From: Pratylenchus scribneri
Taxonomy: Eukaryota > Nematoda > Chromadorea > Rhabditida > Pratylenchidae
Length of the DNA: 64,000 nt
Assembly: GCA_030063045.1 (NCBI GenBank)
Contig: JAQSEB010000059.1
Location: 5,022,001-5,086,000, forward strand
Reading direction: 5' to 3'
Below, piece by piece: positions 41,380 through 51,930 of this stretch; position 1 is the first letter of the stretch; every line of letters begins with the position of its first letter. Under the pieces are notes generated by a model. The model saw only the letters and a list, made by a program, of their open reading frames with translations. It did not search any database and was not told the origin of the DNA. Made by a program: the position numbers and the translations under genes.

Positions 41380-44300
41380 TTAAATTGTTCTCCTCTTTTC
41401 CTTTTGGCATAAAATTTCCCGAGGCGATGGCATCAATGAAGTGAATAATCTGTAAAAAAATAAATATTGAATATTAATTTATTAAAAAGAAACAAACGCT
41501 TTGATGATGAGATCGGCCAAAAGTGTAAAGATTGGAACAAAAATGAAAGAAAGCCAAAATGTCGGGCTTGAAACCATCATTACGAACATTCCATTCACAT
41601 CGGCGCCAAATGGAAAAATATACCAAATCTGTGGATGATGGCAAAATAATATTAAAACGAATATTAACAATTTACCATGGAATAAATTGCCAAAAACAGA
41701 AACCAAGAAAAAATTGAACCAAAACATGAAATGGCAATGACCCAAGTCCATGAATCGCATTCCAGCAAAGATTTGATGCATACGGTGGCGACCACAAACT
41801 AAAAACAACAAAAATATATTAAAATATATTTAAAATAAACCGTGAAAAGTGAATTGCCAAATATAAGCCATCCTCCATTTCTGCCTGTCTCCCAAAGAAT
41901 GCCAAATCCATAAATGAAATAGGTCAAAAAGAAGAGGACAAGCGAATGCCATAAAGAACCGCCAATCCACATAATAAATCGCTTAAATAAAATTGTTATT
42001 TTGAAATGCTTTAAAAAAACTCACAGAATTGCAGTAGGCCATTTTCTGGAAACTTTGGTAAATTTGAGGATGACTTAGAATGAGTTGTTGTGAAATTGGA
42101 CGGTCAAAAAGGCCGAGAATAATTGGAGGCCAGGCAGTGAAAAACACATTGAATACGGAAATGCACCATCGTTCGAAAATTGTGACGCCCGAAAATGCGG
42201 AGAAGAAAGCAAACCACAATCCAATAATGTAAAGGCAAATATTCTTGTAGAAACAGTAGAGCATCATTTTGACTGTTCTTTCGTAATTCCAAGTACCTAA
42301 AATGTAAAATTAATAATTTAATTAATTTTATGAATAAACCATGAATTAGAATTAAGCGTTGCAAATATTGGAATTGTGCAATTGAATAGTCACTGGCAGA
42401 GGCGGCTTGTAAGCCTAAAAAAGTAATTTAATTCCTAATTTTGTGATTTATTAAATTATTTCATTAATGTTAGGTTAAATTAATTATGGCAATTAAATTG
42501 CCTATAAAATCATTGAATTTACCCATATTTTAGGTGTCGTAAAATCATCATTTTCTGAGGTCATAAAATACCGGGCTTAGGATATTTAAATTAAAATATT
42601 AGTTCAAAGTATTGGTTTGAGTAGTTCAGTGGTAAAATCCTCGCCTTAAGCAATAAAGGGATGGGTTCAATTCCCATTGGTGGCAAGTCTTTTCTTTCTA
42701 TCCTTTTTAGGCAGGATTGGCTTTAAAAAGGGTCCTATTTGATATATTTTTACATAAGAAAATTTGAGTAATTCCAGGATTTTATTAGATATAAATTAAA
42801 ATTTTCGTATTAATTAATTATTTATTTTAAAATTTTTCCAAATTAAATATTTTAATTAAGCCAACCTTCTACGCCAGTAATTCCCACACCAACATTGGCT
42901 GCCTGGATCATGGCCACATCGTTTGCGCCATCGCCCACGGCCAAAACAGTTTTACCACCGAATGCTTTGACAATTTCGACAATTTCCGCTTTCTAAAATG
43001 CATAAAAATATTTAATTAATTTTGAGTTAATTTTAGACCTGCATTGGAGTCATTCGACAGCAAATTACGGAATGGCAATCCACAATCAATTCAGCGAATA
43101 TTCTTCTGGCCTCTCCGGTCACCTTAAGAGTAAAATTAATTTAAAATTGTTTGAATATAAATAATTAATGAAATTCTCGAAAAAAGAGCACATAATGCCA
43201 AATTAATTAAAATGGTTTAAGGAAGGGTTTGTCCTCCATATTCACAAACCATATATACCTAAAATTGGATAGAGCTGGTCAAGATGGACGCATTGAATTG
43301 TATATAATTTTTTTATGGTTTGGTCAACAATTAAAGGGTATTAAACGGTCTAAACCCATTTTGGTTTAATGGTTCAAAACTAAGTTAGAATTGGCTAAAC
43401 CCTCAGGCAAAACATAGTCAAACAATGTGTACTGACGAAAACTAAATTTAAATAAATAAATTTACCGCATGATGCAAGCTTGCACCATCAATGACCAATG
43501 CAAAATCGGTGCCCGATTCCAAATAACGGTGTGACTCATTTTTGAATCGCCTCAATTTGGCCAACACTGAATCGTAGGATTTTTCGGCAATTCTCATCAG
43601 CTTTGTGTGTTTTGAACAAATTGAGGAGGATTGGGCAATTTGGATGGCAGTTTCCAGTTTATCTCCGGTCAACATCCAAATATGAATTCCCGCATCCAAC
43701 AGGGTTCTTATTGTTGATGGGACGTTCTGTTAATAATTAATTCAACATAATTAAAGTTTATTTTTAAGTATCCCAAGAAAATTTTAATAATTTCTAAAGT
43801 TATATTTTGGATGTTAAACAAAAATATTAATATTCACTTAAATCAACCGCCATATTTGACCATCTTGGTAAAAAAATACTGACATTTTTTGCAAAATTTC
43901 AGTTTCGGTATTTTAAAAATTTCAAATTTGGGTTTTTCATTGATTTTTGTAAAACCGAGACCGACTTTGAGCTACACTACACTGGTCTAAAAAACATGTT
44001 AAAAGTCGGCGTTTGATTACATAAATTAGCTTGCTATGATTAAAAAGTCAATTCATTCCCAACTTATTTCTAATTAAATCAATAAACAAATCAAATAAAA
44101 TTTAAATAATCCCATTTTAAATTTAAATTAAATCTCCCACCTCTTGCAATTTATCCTCAATTGCGGTAATTCCAATCAACAGTAAATCCTTCTCAATTTC
44201 CTCTGCCACTGCCTTCAATTTATTCTCTCGTTCCTCCAATGCGGTGGAAGCATCCTTGAATTTGGTTGCCCATTGCCCATAAATATTCGTGTCTAATTCC

Positions 44301-47300
44301 CTCATTGCAAAGCACAACGTGCGATAACCTAAAATATTTAAAATTAAAGAAATTAATTAAAATTTTATTAAAAAATTATTTTTTGAAAATTTTCGACCCT
44401 TAGAGAGGGACCCCGTACCCCGCTATGAGGGAATTATTTATTTTCGGGTTTGGTGCACACTTTTATGCATTTTTATATATTTTACATCAAATTTTTTTTC
44501 AAAAATTTTCGACCAAGGGTTCTCTTTTTTTCAAAATTTTGGGGGTCTCGGGTTCGAATCCGCTCATAGGACAATAATTTTTTTCGGGGTTGATTTCAAC
44601 TTTTATGAATTTTTATACATTTTATAGTACATTTCTAGACGAAATAAATTATTTTGAATAAAATTGGTACGAAACTTCAGTGTTAGTGTCTTTAAAAATT
44701 TAAAAAAATTTGCCCCTGAAATTCTCTCCTCACCTTTATTCGCATATTTATCAATGACCTCTTTTGAATCATTTAAATGTTCCACAGAATTTTGCTCATT
44801 TGAAAGGCGTTCAAAAATTACATTGTCCTAAATTAATTTTTTTTAAATTGTTAATAAATAATTAAAAACTCACCGCTCCTTTGCAAAACAATTTAATCCG
44901 CTTGTTTTCATCCCTCACAATTACGCTCATCCTCTTTCGGTCACTGGTAAATTCGAGAATATTCAACAGTTCAAAATGCTTTCGTCCATTTGGCTAAATA
45001 AATAAATTAATTTTAAAAAGAGTAATAATGCCAAAATAAATAAGGTTTTGTCCTAAACTAAATTCACAAACCAAATATACCCAAAATCAAAATTGGATAG
45101 AGCTGGTCAAAATGTTTTATGGTTTGGTCAACAATTAAAAAGTAGGTATTAAACGGTTTAAATCCATTTTGGTTTAATGGTTCAAAACCAGGTAAGGATT
45201 GGTTAAAACCAAACCAAAACAAATCAAATGATACGCTTTGATGAGATTTATCTATTGGGATATAGGGCTTTGTTAGGTCTAAAATTAATTTCTGAACATA
45301 TCTTTCCGAAAAATTAAATATAAAAAGGGTAAAACTGAACTGTTTCAATGCTAATTTCCGTCGGTTTCCTCGTGTGGAATGCAAAACCATTGATCTCTGC
45401 TCCACGAACCAATGCGCCCTCATCCGGTGATGTGGCCTGATAATTTATTTCACCTTCCTCATTTCGTTCAGGAACAGCTAAAATTTAATTTTTAATATTG
45501 ATAATATTTAAATTAAATATTATATTAATTAAAAATTTAAATATTTAATAAAAAAATTAAAGTAATATTAATTTTAAAAATAAAAATTTAAATTAATTAT
45601 TAATTTAAATATTTAATCAAAAATTAAATTACCAGTATGGCAGCTGGCCATCATGGTCAAAAATTCATTTATTAATTGGGAATTCTCCTTAAAGATTATT
45701 ATTTTTTAATATCCTAAATTCCTCGATTTTTACCTTTCCATCGTGCATATCTTTCAGTAAATTCGGATCATCGAATTCTTCCTAAAATTGGCAAATTTCA
45801 CTCAAATTTGAATTCAAATATAACCTTTTCATCGTGCCCATATTCCACTCGACCAATATGACATCGTTTGAATTTCATCACATTTCTGGTCAATGTTCCG
45901 GTTTTATCTATAATTATTTAAAATTATTTTTATATTTATTTTTTCTTCTATATTTTTTTAAAATTTATTTATTTTTGTAATTTTTATTTGTCCCAATTTT
46001 TCGTCTCTTTTCACCAACCAGTCATTAAATATTGCACTTGGCCAAGTTCTTCATTCAAATTTGATGTCCTGGCATTTGCCTTAATATCATTGACTTCATC
46101 GTACATTTTCATGTCCTTTTAATTATTATTAAAAAATTAATTTTTTAGGTCCTTTGAATTTTTAAAATTTTTTTAATTTTTTAGGTCTCTGAATTTTAAA
46201 AATTGTAATTTTTAGGTAGTTGAATTTTTAATAAAATTTATTTTAGGTCCTCTGAATTTTTAATGTTATTTGAATTTTAAAAAAAATTATTTTTTACCTG
46301 ATTTATATAACCAGCTTGGAAAAAGCGAATAATTTCCAAAGTGACTTGCAACGAAATTGGAATCAAATTGTTGTAGAGAATGAAGAAAGTGAGTGCATTC
46401 CAAAGGAATGCCCAAGTGTGGAATCTTTCCAAATAAAATGTATCCAATAAAACAATTCGGTTGAACACTTCTGCCCCAATCACGCTGACCACCGTGATCG
46501 CAATGAGCATCATGAACAGGAATAGAATCCGTCGATTGGTCATAATGTCGATTCGGGAACTAAAAAAGTAGAATTAAATTAAAATTCAAATGAAAATTAA
46601 TTATTTGTTTAAAAATTTTAAAATTCAAAAAAATTTTTTTTTGAAAATTTCGACCTTAACTTTAGCAAGATTTGAGGGGTCATGGGTTCGAACCCGCCTA
46701 AGGGTAAATTATTTTTTTTCGGATTGTGTTAAATTTTGGGGTGAAGGATTCGAATCCGCCCAGAGATGAAATTATTTTCTTTGGTCTTGGTTATCATTTT
46801 TATGTATTTTTAAATATCGAAAAAATTTTTTTGAAAATTATCAACCCAAAATGGTCAACTTTTGCAAAATTTTGGGGGTCATGGGTTCGAATCCGCTCCG
46901 AGTCCAATAATTTTTTATAATGCTTATTTGTAATTTTTAGATTTTTAAATATTCTATATTAAATTTCTAGCCGAAATAGTAATTTTAGCAGAAAGGCGAG
47001 GTAGAAATGTCCCAATTAAACTTACCTTTTAAGCGGCGCGGTTGTTGAATTCATCAAAAGCCTAGAATCATGTCCAGTGTAAATGACCACACCAAAAACC
47101 CATTTGCAATTTTTTAGCTTTGCACCGCGTAAAAGAAGTTGAGTAATTGCTGAAAATTAATTAAAAATTAATTAATTATCCGAAATTAATTTACATAAAG
47201 GCACTCGATCCCCGCCAATTTTCATTGTCCCAGAAAATTCGTTCACTTTCTGATTGGGTAATTCGCATTCAATTTCTGCACTAATTTGACGAATTTTTTC

Positions 47301-48092
47301 CACATTTGAGAATTCAGCCGTATTTGGCAATGCTTGCCGGATTTTCAGATTTGTTTCACCGTCCAATTGGACAGTTTCAATATAGGCTGAAAATGGAAAT
47401 TAAATTTAAAATAAATTAGTGAAATTTACCCATTCCAAATTTTTCACTTGAAGACAACAGAATAACATCGGCTGGAAAATTATGCCCTTCTAATATTTTC
47501 ACAATGTGGCCAACTTTCAACTAATATTTAGGCTTTAAGTTTTTTTAATCGACTATTCCCTTACATCTCGCCATTTGCATGTTTGGAATTGATTGCCTTG
47601 GAGAACTTTAACTTCGTAATTATTCACCCGCCTATCCATTCTTCTTCTCTTCTAAAATGAACAAAAATATTTTTCAACAATTTTATTTTTTCTTACAATG
47701 TCCTCAAATGCTTCTTTAATTGCAGAAATAAGTAGAATTAGAAGGAAAGGAAATGCAGTTGTATATCTACCTGAAATTTGTTTGATTAAGATAATCTGGT
47801 TTTGAATTTACTTACCAGTTGGACTGACTTCAGGAATTTGTTGTAAAATGGCACTAAAAAGGTAGAAAACATTGCTATAATGACGGAATTGTCCAATCAA
47901 AAAACGTGGAAGGAATGTAAAAACATTGTATTTCGATGTGCTGAATTTCATTTTCATTGTTTTTACTTTAAAATCGATTTCAAACCTAATTCTATTTGAG
48001 CAATATTTCATTGGTTGTTGTTCAGAATTAACATAAATATGTCTGGATTTGGGAACAGATGACCGACTTTTGGGTTGCTGTTGAGATGACAT
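41380..48092 (-). CDS. tat: P4-type ATPase, phospholipid flippase
   Basis: Moves aminophospholipids to the cytosolic leaflet. About 20 exons from ATG 48092 ([12 protein letters not shown]) to stop 41380. In order: [15 protein letters not shown] and [12 protein letters not shown] (TM1-2 entry), [14 protein letters not shown] (P4 form of the TGE loop), [15 protein letters not shown] (TM3), the phosphorylation site [11 protein letters not shown] split by the 45909-46018 intron, [64 protein letters not shown], then TM5-10 ([32 protein letters not shown]). The last exon gives [20 protein letters not shown]50 partner gene is not in the window. Introns are much longer than in neighbouring genes and carry repeats (42.4, 43.2, 44.4, 45.1, 46.2, 46.7 kb). 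Which tat paralogue is unclear. Confidence 0.93.
42616..42695 (+). repeat. tRNA-like sequence (SINE head or tRNA pseudogene) in P4-ATPase intron
   Basis: TAGTTCAGTGG resembles a Pol III A box and GGGTTCAATTCC a B box, about 30 bases apart as in tRNA-Gly-like genes. The T-arm ATGGG..CCCAT pairs. The acceptor stem does not pair and the anticodon arm is disrupted. So this is a decayed tRNA or tRNA-derived SINE, antisense to the host gene. Confidence 0.6.
43225..43400. repeat. Dispersed intronic repeat, copy 1
   Basis: TTCACAAACCATATATACC, GGATAGAGCTGGTCAA, ATGGTTTGGTCAACAATTAA, and CCATTTTGGTTTAATGGTTC follow in the same order and strand as at 45060-45215. Non-coding; both copies lie in introns of the P4-ATPase gene. 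Confidence 0.8.
44385..44650 (+). repeat. B-box-containing intronic repeats, cluster 1
   Basis: Two diverged units of about 130 bases. The second has TTTTGGGGGTCTCGGGTTCGAATCCGC, including the tRNA B box GGTTCGAATCC, followed by CAATAATTTTTTTCGGGG and then CTTTTATGAATTTTTATACA. The same words recur at 46.6-46.98 kb. No A box was seen. Confidence 0.7.
45060..45215. repeat. Dispersed intronic repeat, copy 2
   Basis: Second copy of the element at 43225-43400 in the same orientation, about 85% alike by eye, with small indels. Confidence 0.8.
46135..46290. repeat. Short tandem repeat in P4-ATPase intron
   Basis: About four diverged copies of a 35-40-base unit containing TTTTTAGGTCCTCTGAATTTTTAA. 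AT-rich, no coding content. Confidence 0.65.
46620..46985 (+). repeat. B-box-containing intronic repeats, cluster 2 (three units)
   Basis: Units near 46665, 46735 and 46865 each carry a B-box-like word: GGGTTCGAACCC, GGATTCGAATCC and GGGTTCGAATCC. Each is followed by a T-run (AATTATTTTTTT) and CTTGTTAT/CTTATTTGTAA-like sequence. They match cluster 1 at 44.4-44.65 kb. These are probably copies of one tRNA-derived or tRNA-3'-end-derived repeat. Confidence 0.7.
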
Positions 48093-48474
48093 TGATGAAT
48101 ACTTTCTTATAAGTATTCTAGCTGAAAATATGTGGGTAAATGGAATGTTTATCATTATATTTTTGGTGATTAAATCAATCAAAATTAGTAATAAAATAAA
48201 TAACAGATTAAAATGATAGTCACAACAATTTTGTTGTGATATTTCTGAATTCGATCCGACAGCAGATCGATAAGTTAAGTACGCTGACGCTGACACTGTG
48301 AGACAGACATGTACGTTATATCTGATTTTTCATGGCAAGATTCCTCATAAAAATAAAATTTTACGTACAGTAATCTATATTGCACATTTCGACGTGATTT
48401 CGTCTACCACATATGTTTATTCTTTACCAAAAGCATTTTTCACGTTTTCAAGTGAAATTTGCATAAAAAAATAA
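48093..48474. other. Gap between P4-ATPase start and asparagine synthetase stop
   Basis: About 380 bases with no gene seen. It must hold the flippase promoter and the asparagine synthetase 3' UTR; both genes read leftward. No distinctive element found. Confidence 0.4.
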
Positions 48475-50723
48475 CTAAAGTAAGTTGCATGAATCAAAAA
48501 TGTCTTTCCAGCCGCCTTTTTGTCCGTTTATTTCTTCATTTGATGCCTTTTCATGGAAGTTATTTGCCCTGCCTGAAGGATCTTCATTCTTTTGCCATTT
48601 TGGAATCCATTTTAGAACGGTTTTGGCGGCAGAATCACTCGGGAAATGTTTATGGAAAATTTTGCGAATATAAAATGCCTCTTTCGTTGCTGGCGTATTA
48701 TGTGGGAAAATGTTGGGTGCATTGGCCATCTTGACAGAATGGAATGGGATTTGAATTAATCCTATATTAATTAAATCCATCGTCTACCTCTTCATCAGTG
48801 ATTTGGCTTTCGCAGAATTCTTTCAATTGGTCAATCCACCCGTAGCCAACTCCATCCGAGAATTGTTCTTTCTGTCGCCAAAGAATATCATCAGGAAGGA
48901 ATGGATCGTCCTATTAGTAGAATTATTTTATTTTTATTTATTTTTATAAGAAATCACCGTCCTATCAAATGCTTTTCTCAACAACCACTTTTCAATGGGC
49001 TTATTCCCCTTTCCTTCTTCCAATTTTGGTCTTTTATATTCGGCCGAAATGTTCATCGCCATTTGAAGGAATTGTTTGTCTAGGAAAGGTACACGAACTA
49101 AAATAGAAATATTCAAAAATTCATTGTTAAAGTAAATTGCCTTCAAGCCCATTCGCCATGCATGATTTGTCTGCCCGAAGGCAATCGGCTGTGGACAACA
49201 AATTGACCCGTCGAATTGTTTCCTTCTGGAATTCTTCTTCGTTTGGTGCATTGTGGAAACTTTAAAAATAATATTAAATTATATTTGGAGGATGGTTTAC
49301 TAAAGATAGCCGCCAAATATTTCGTCTGAACCCTCGCCTGACAAAACAACTTTGATGCCCATTTGGGAAATTTTGCGAGAGAGAAAGAACATTGGGGTAG
49401 AAGCACGGATTGAAGTGATATCTTCAAAGAATTTTGATGGAAATTTGGTGAAGAATGGGACTGACCGTAGGTCTCTAAATGCCAAATCAATTGGTCCATT
49501 ACGGCAATTCCTTCCTGGAAATTGATGAAATCATTGTTCAAAAGCATTTAATTTATTACCTCAACGCTGAAATGAACTTCATGATGTTCTGTGCCAAGTT
49601 GGGCGGCCAATTTTCTGGCCGCAACCAAATCTGGTGCATTTTCATCCAATCCAATCGAGAATGACCTCAATGGATGGCCAAAATCACTCATTTTGCGCAC
49701 AGCAATGGCAGAAACCAACGAGGAATCCAATCCGCCCGAAAGTAAGACTCCAATTGGAGCATCGCTCATCAGCCGCTTTTCAGTGGCCCAAATGAAACAA
49801 TCCCTAAGGGCAACCAAGTCTGGCGGATTTTTGGCCAATTCCCATTTAAACCAGTCAGGCTGTGATAAAAAGGAATAAATTGGATTGAATTGGTGTTGGG
49901 ACGACCTCATAATAACGGACAAAGCCGAGTTTTGGTGTGTAAAAATGTCCAGGTGGGAATGCATTCAATTCCACGCAAATATCCTCAATCACTTTCATTT
50001 CACTACTGAAATTCAAACAAACAAATTCATCCATTCGCCCTCATTCATTCATTCAACCTGAATAATTTGCGTCCATCTTTGTCCGTACCCCAGTACATTT
50101 GTTTGACCCCAATTGGATCCCTGGCTGCCATAAATTCATCCCCATGGATTATTGCGAACGCAAAAACCCCATCGAGTGTTAAACATAATTCACGTTCAAA
50201 GTTTTCAATGCCCCGTAATTTTTCATAAAGTGCAATGATGGCTTCGGAATCACAATGCGTTCGAAAGGGGAAATCACGGAGGGGGCCTTGGCGTAATTCG
50301 CAATGATTGTAGATTTCACCATTGTGAACAACCTTGATGAATAGAAAACATTTATTCCAATTAATTAACTAATAAACATAATTAATATCCCCTTACACTA
50401 TTAATGCAATAAATTTGAATTTTTTTCATAGTTTTTTGACACTTTTCCCTCCCCTCCAATTGCCTGATGGTCTTGGGCGGTGCCTTGAAGAGGCTGAACG
50501 CATTCCAAATCCATAATGGCCAAACGTTCATGGGCAAGAATGTTGCCATTTTTTGGATGCTGATAAAGGCCATGGAAATCGGGTCCTTTTTTATTAAAAT
50601 GTTAATATCAACAATCCATCGATCACCTCGATGCTGTTGTCGACTCGACAATTCCCTGGCCTTTGTTGCGTCAAATTTAGGGCAACCCGATTCTGGATGA
50701 CAAATTGCAAAAATTCCACACAT
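48475..50723 (-). CDS. asns: Asparagine synthetase (glutamine-hydrolysing)
   Basis: Makes asparagine from aspartate, ATP and glutamine. Starts [10 protein letters not shown], so Cys2 is the glutaminase nucleophile. After a GTGATC-donor intron, [23 protein letters not shown], then [21 protein letters not shown] and [11 protein letters not shown] complete the glutaminase domain. The synthetase half has the ATP pyrophosphatase loop [51 protein letters not shown], and [14 protein letters not shown]. The C-terminus ([16 protein letters not shown]) ends at the TAG at 48475. The intron starting at 50463 uses a GC donor. About ten exons. All catalytic motifs are intact. Confidence 0.95.
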
Positions 50724-51308
50724 TTTTCAATAATATTCAATAATTTATTCCTTTTTAAGAGAAAATGATTTTTGTGTCCACAAAATGAAAGGGACATTAT
50801 TGGTGGAAATAGGATGCTTTTTTGGGGTTCAATTCAATTTAGGCTTATCAATCAAAGGGCAATTAAATGGAATGAAAGGAAGGGAATTGGAGAGCATTTT
50901 TGATTTTTGCAGCTGAAAATTGACTGGCAATTCAATTGATGAGAAGAAAAATGAGAAGGAAATGGAATAGGCGGCTGGTAATAAGGGAATGGGAACGGCG
51001 GCTGGCTGCTGCTGGAATATTGCTGGGAGGGATGAAATGAAAATGGAACAGATTGCATCATTTGAGGGGGAATAAATATGTTTAGAATTTGTTGGGTTCA
51101 ATTTCGGTGATGTAATCCATTCAAAGGATTAAAGTGTTTTTTCGAATGGCTCATTGGATTAGAGGGAATCAAAAGGATGGAATTAAAAATGAACAAATTT
51201 AACTAATATTTTGATCAAAATTCAGCGAACAATTTTTTCCCATTTAATTCTCATCCAAAAGAAATGCAAACATTCATTCCTTCCATTCATTTTCATCAAT
51301 AAAATTAA
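50724..51308. other. Upstream flank of asparagine synthetase
   Basis: No coding pattern. AT-rich with two runs of GGAATGGGAA/GGAAGGGAATTGG-type purine words. Presumed promoter of the synthetase and 3' UTR of the small gene above it. Confidence 0.4.
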
Positions 51309-51930
51309 TTAAATTAATCGGAGTTCATTGAGCCAGACCAATGCAAATAAAATGAATAGAAGAATTGCCGGCAAAAGTGCAATAGAGCAAAGGCAGCAAC
51401 GAAGTCGAGGAGCTGAAAAATGGGAAAAAGGAATGGGAAAATGGTTGGGATTAGTGAATTTTGCAAAGGATTTTATATTTAATTTTACTAAAAAGGTTAA
51501 AGAAGATTAGTAAATAGGGAAATTAAAGATTTGTCCAAAAATGGAAAGAGGATTATTGTCCAAAATAGATCCATCGATAAATTAAATTTAACCAACTCAC
51601 ATTTTGGCCAGCAGCATTGTTGATGGGCGGCAACCAATCTGGGCACCGTATTCGATGCCAGCACCCGACGAATTTGGTCAGGATTGGCGGAAATGGCCTG
51701 TAGATGGCTGATGACCAAGGGAAGTGGAACAGGATCCGTGGAATTTGGGACAGGCAAAATGCTGTGGAAAAAATTATACAATTAACGAGTATAATGAGTT
51801 ATTTTAGGTTTTATATCAAAGATTGACTGAATATGGAAAAGTCGACAATTGAATAGATGCCAAAACAATGAAGAATATATATTCAGTTAATTATTCACCT
51901 GATTGGAGGGATTTTAGAACCACAACGCAT
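51309..51930 (-). CDS. Small single-pass membrane protein, unknown family
   Basis: Three exons, 51930-51899, 51761-51601 and 51412-51309, join to 297 nt (98 aa). Donors are GTGAATAA and GTGAGTTG; acceptors are TTTCCACAG and TTTTTCAG. The middle part is SHLQAISANPDQIRRVLASN followed by TVPRLVAAHQQCCWPK. The C-terminal third is a basic, Cys-rich juxtamembrane stretch (PRLRCCLCS) and one TM helix of about 21 residues (IALLPAILLFILFALVWL), ending NELRLI. No signal peptide, so a tail-anchored or type III orientation with possible palmitoylation. I do not recognise it. The first exon is only 32 nt, so an earlier start with more 5' exons cannot be excluded. Confidence 0.6.
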
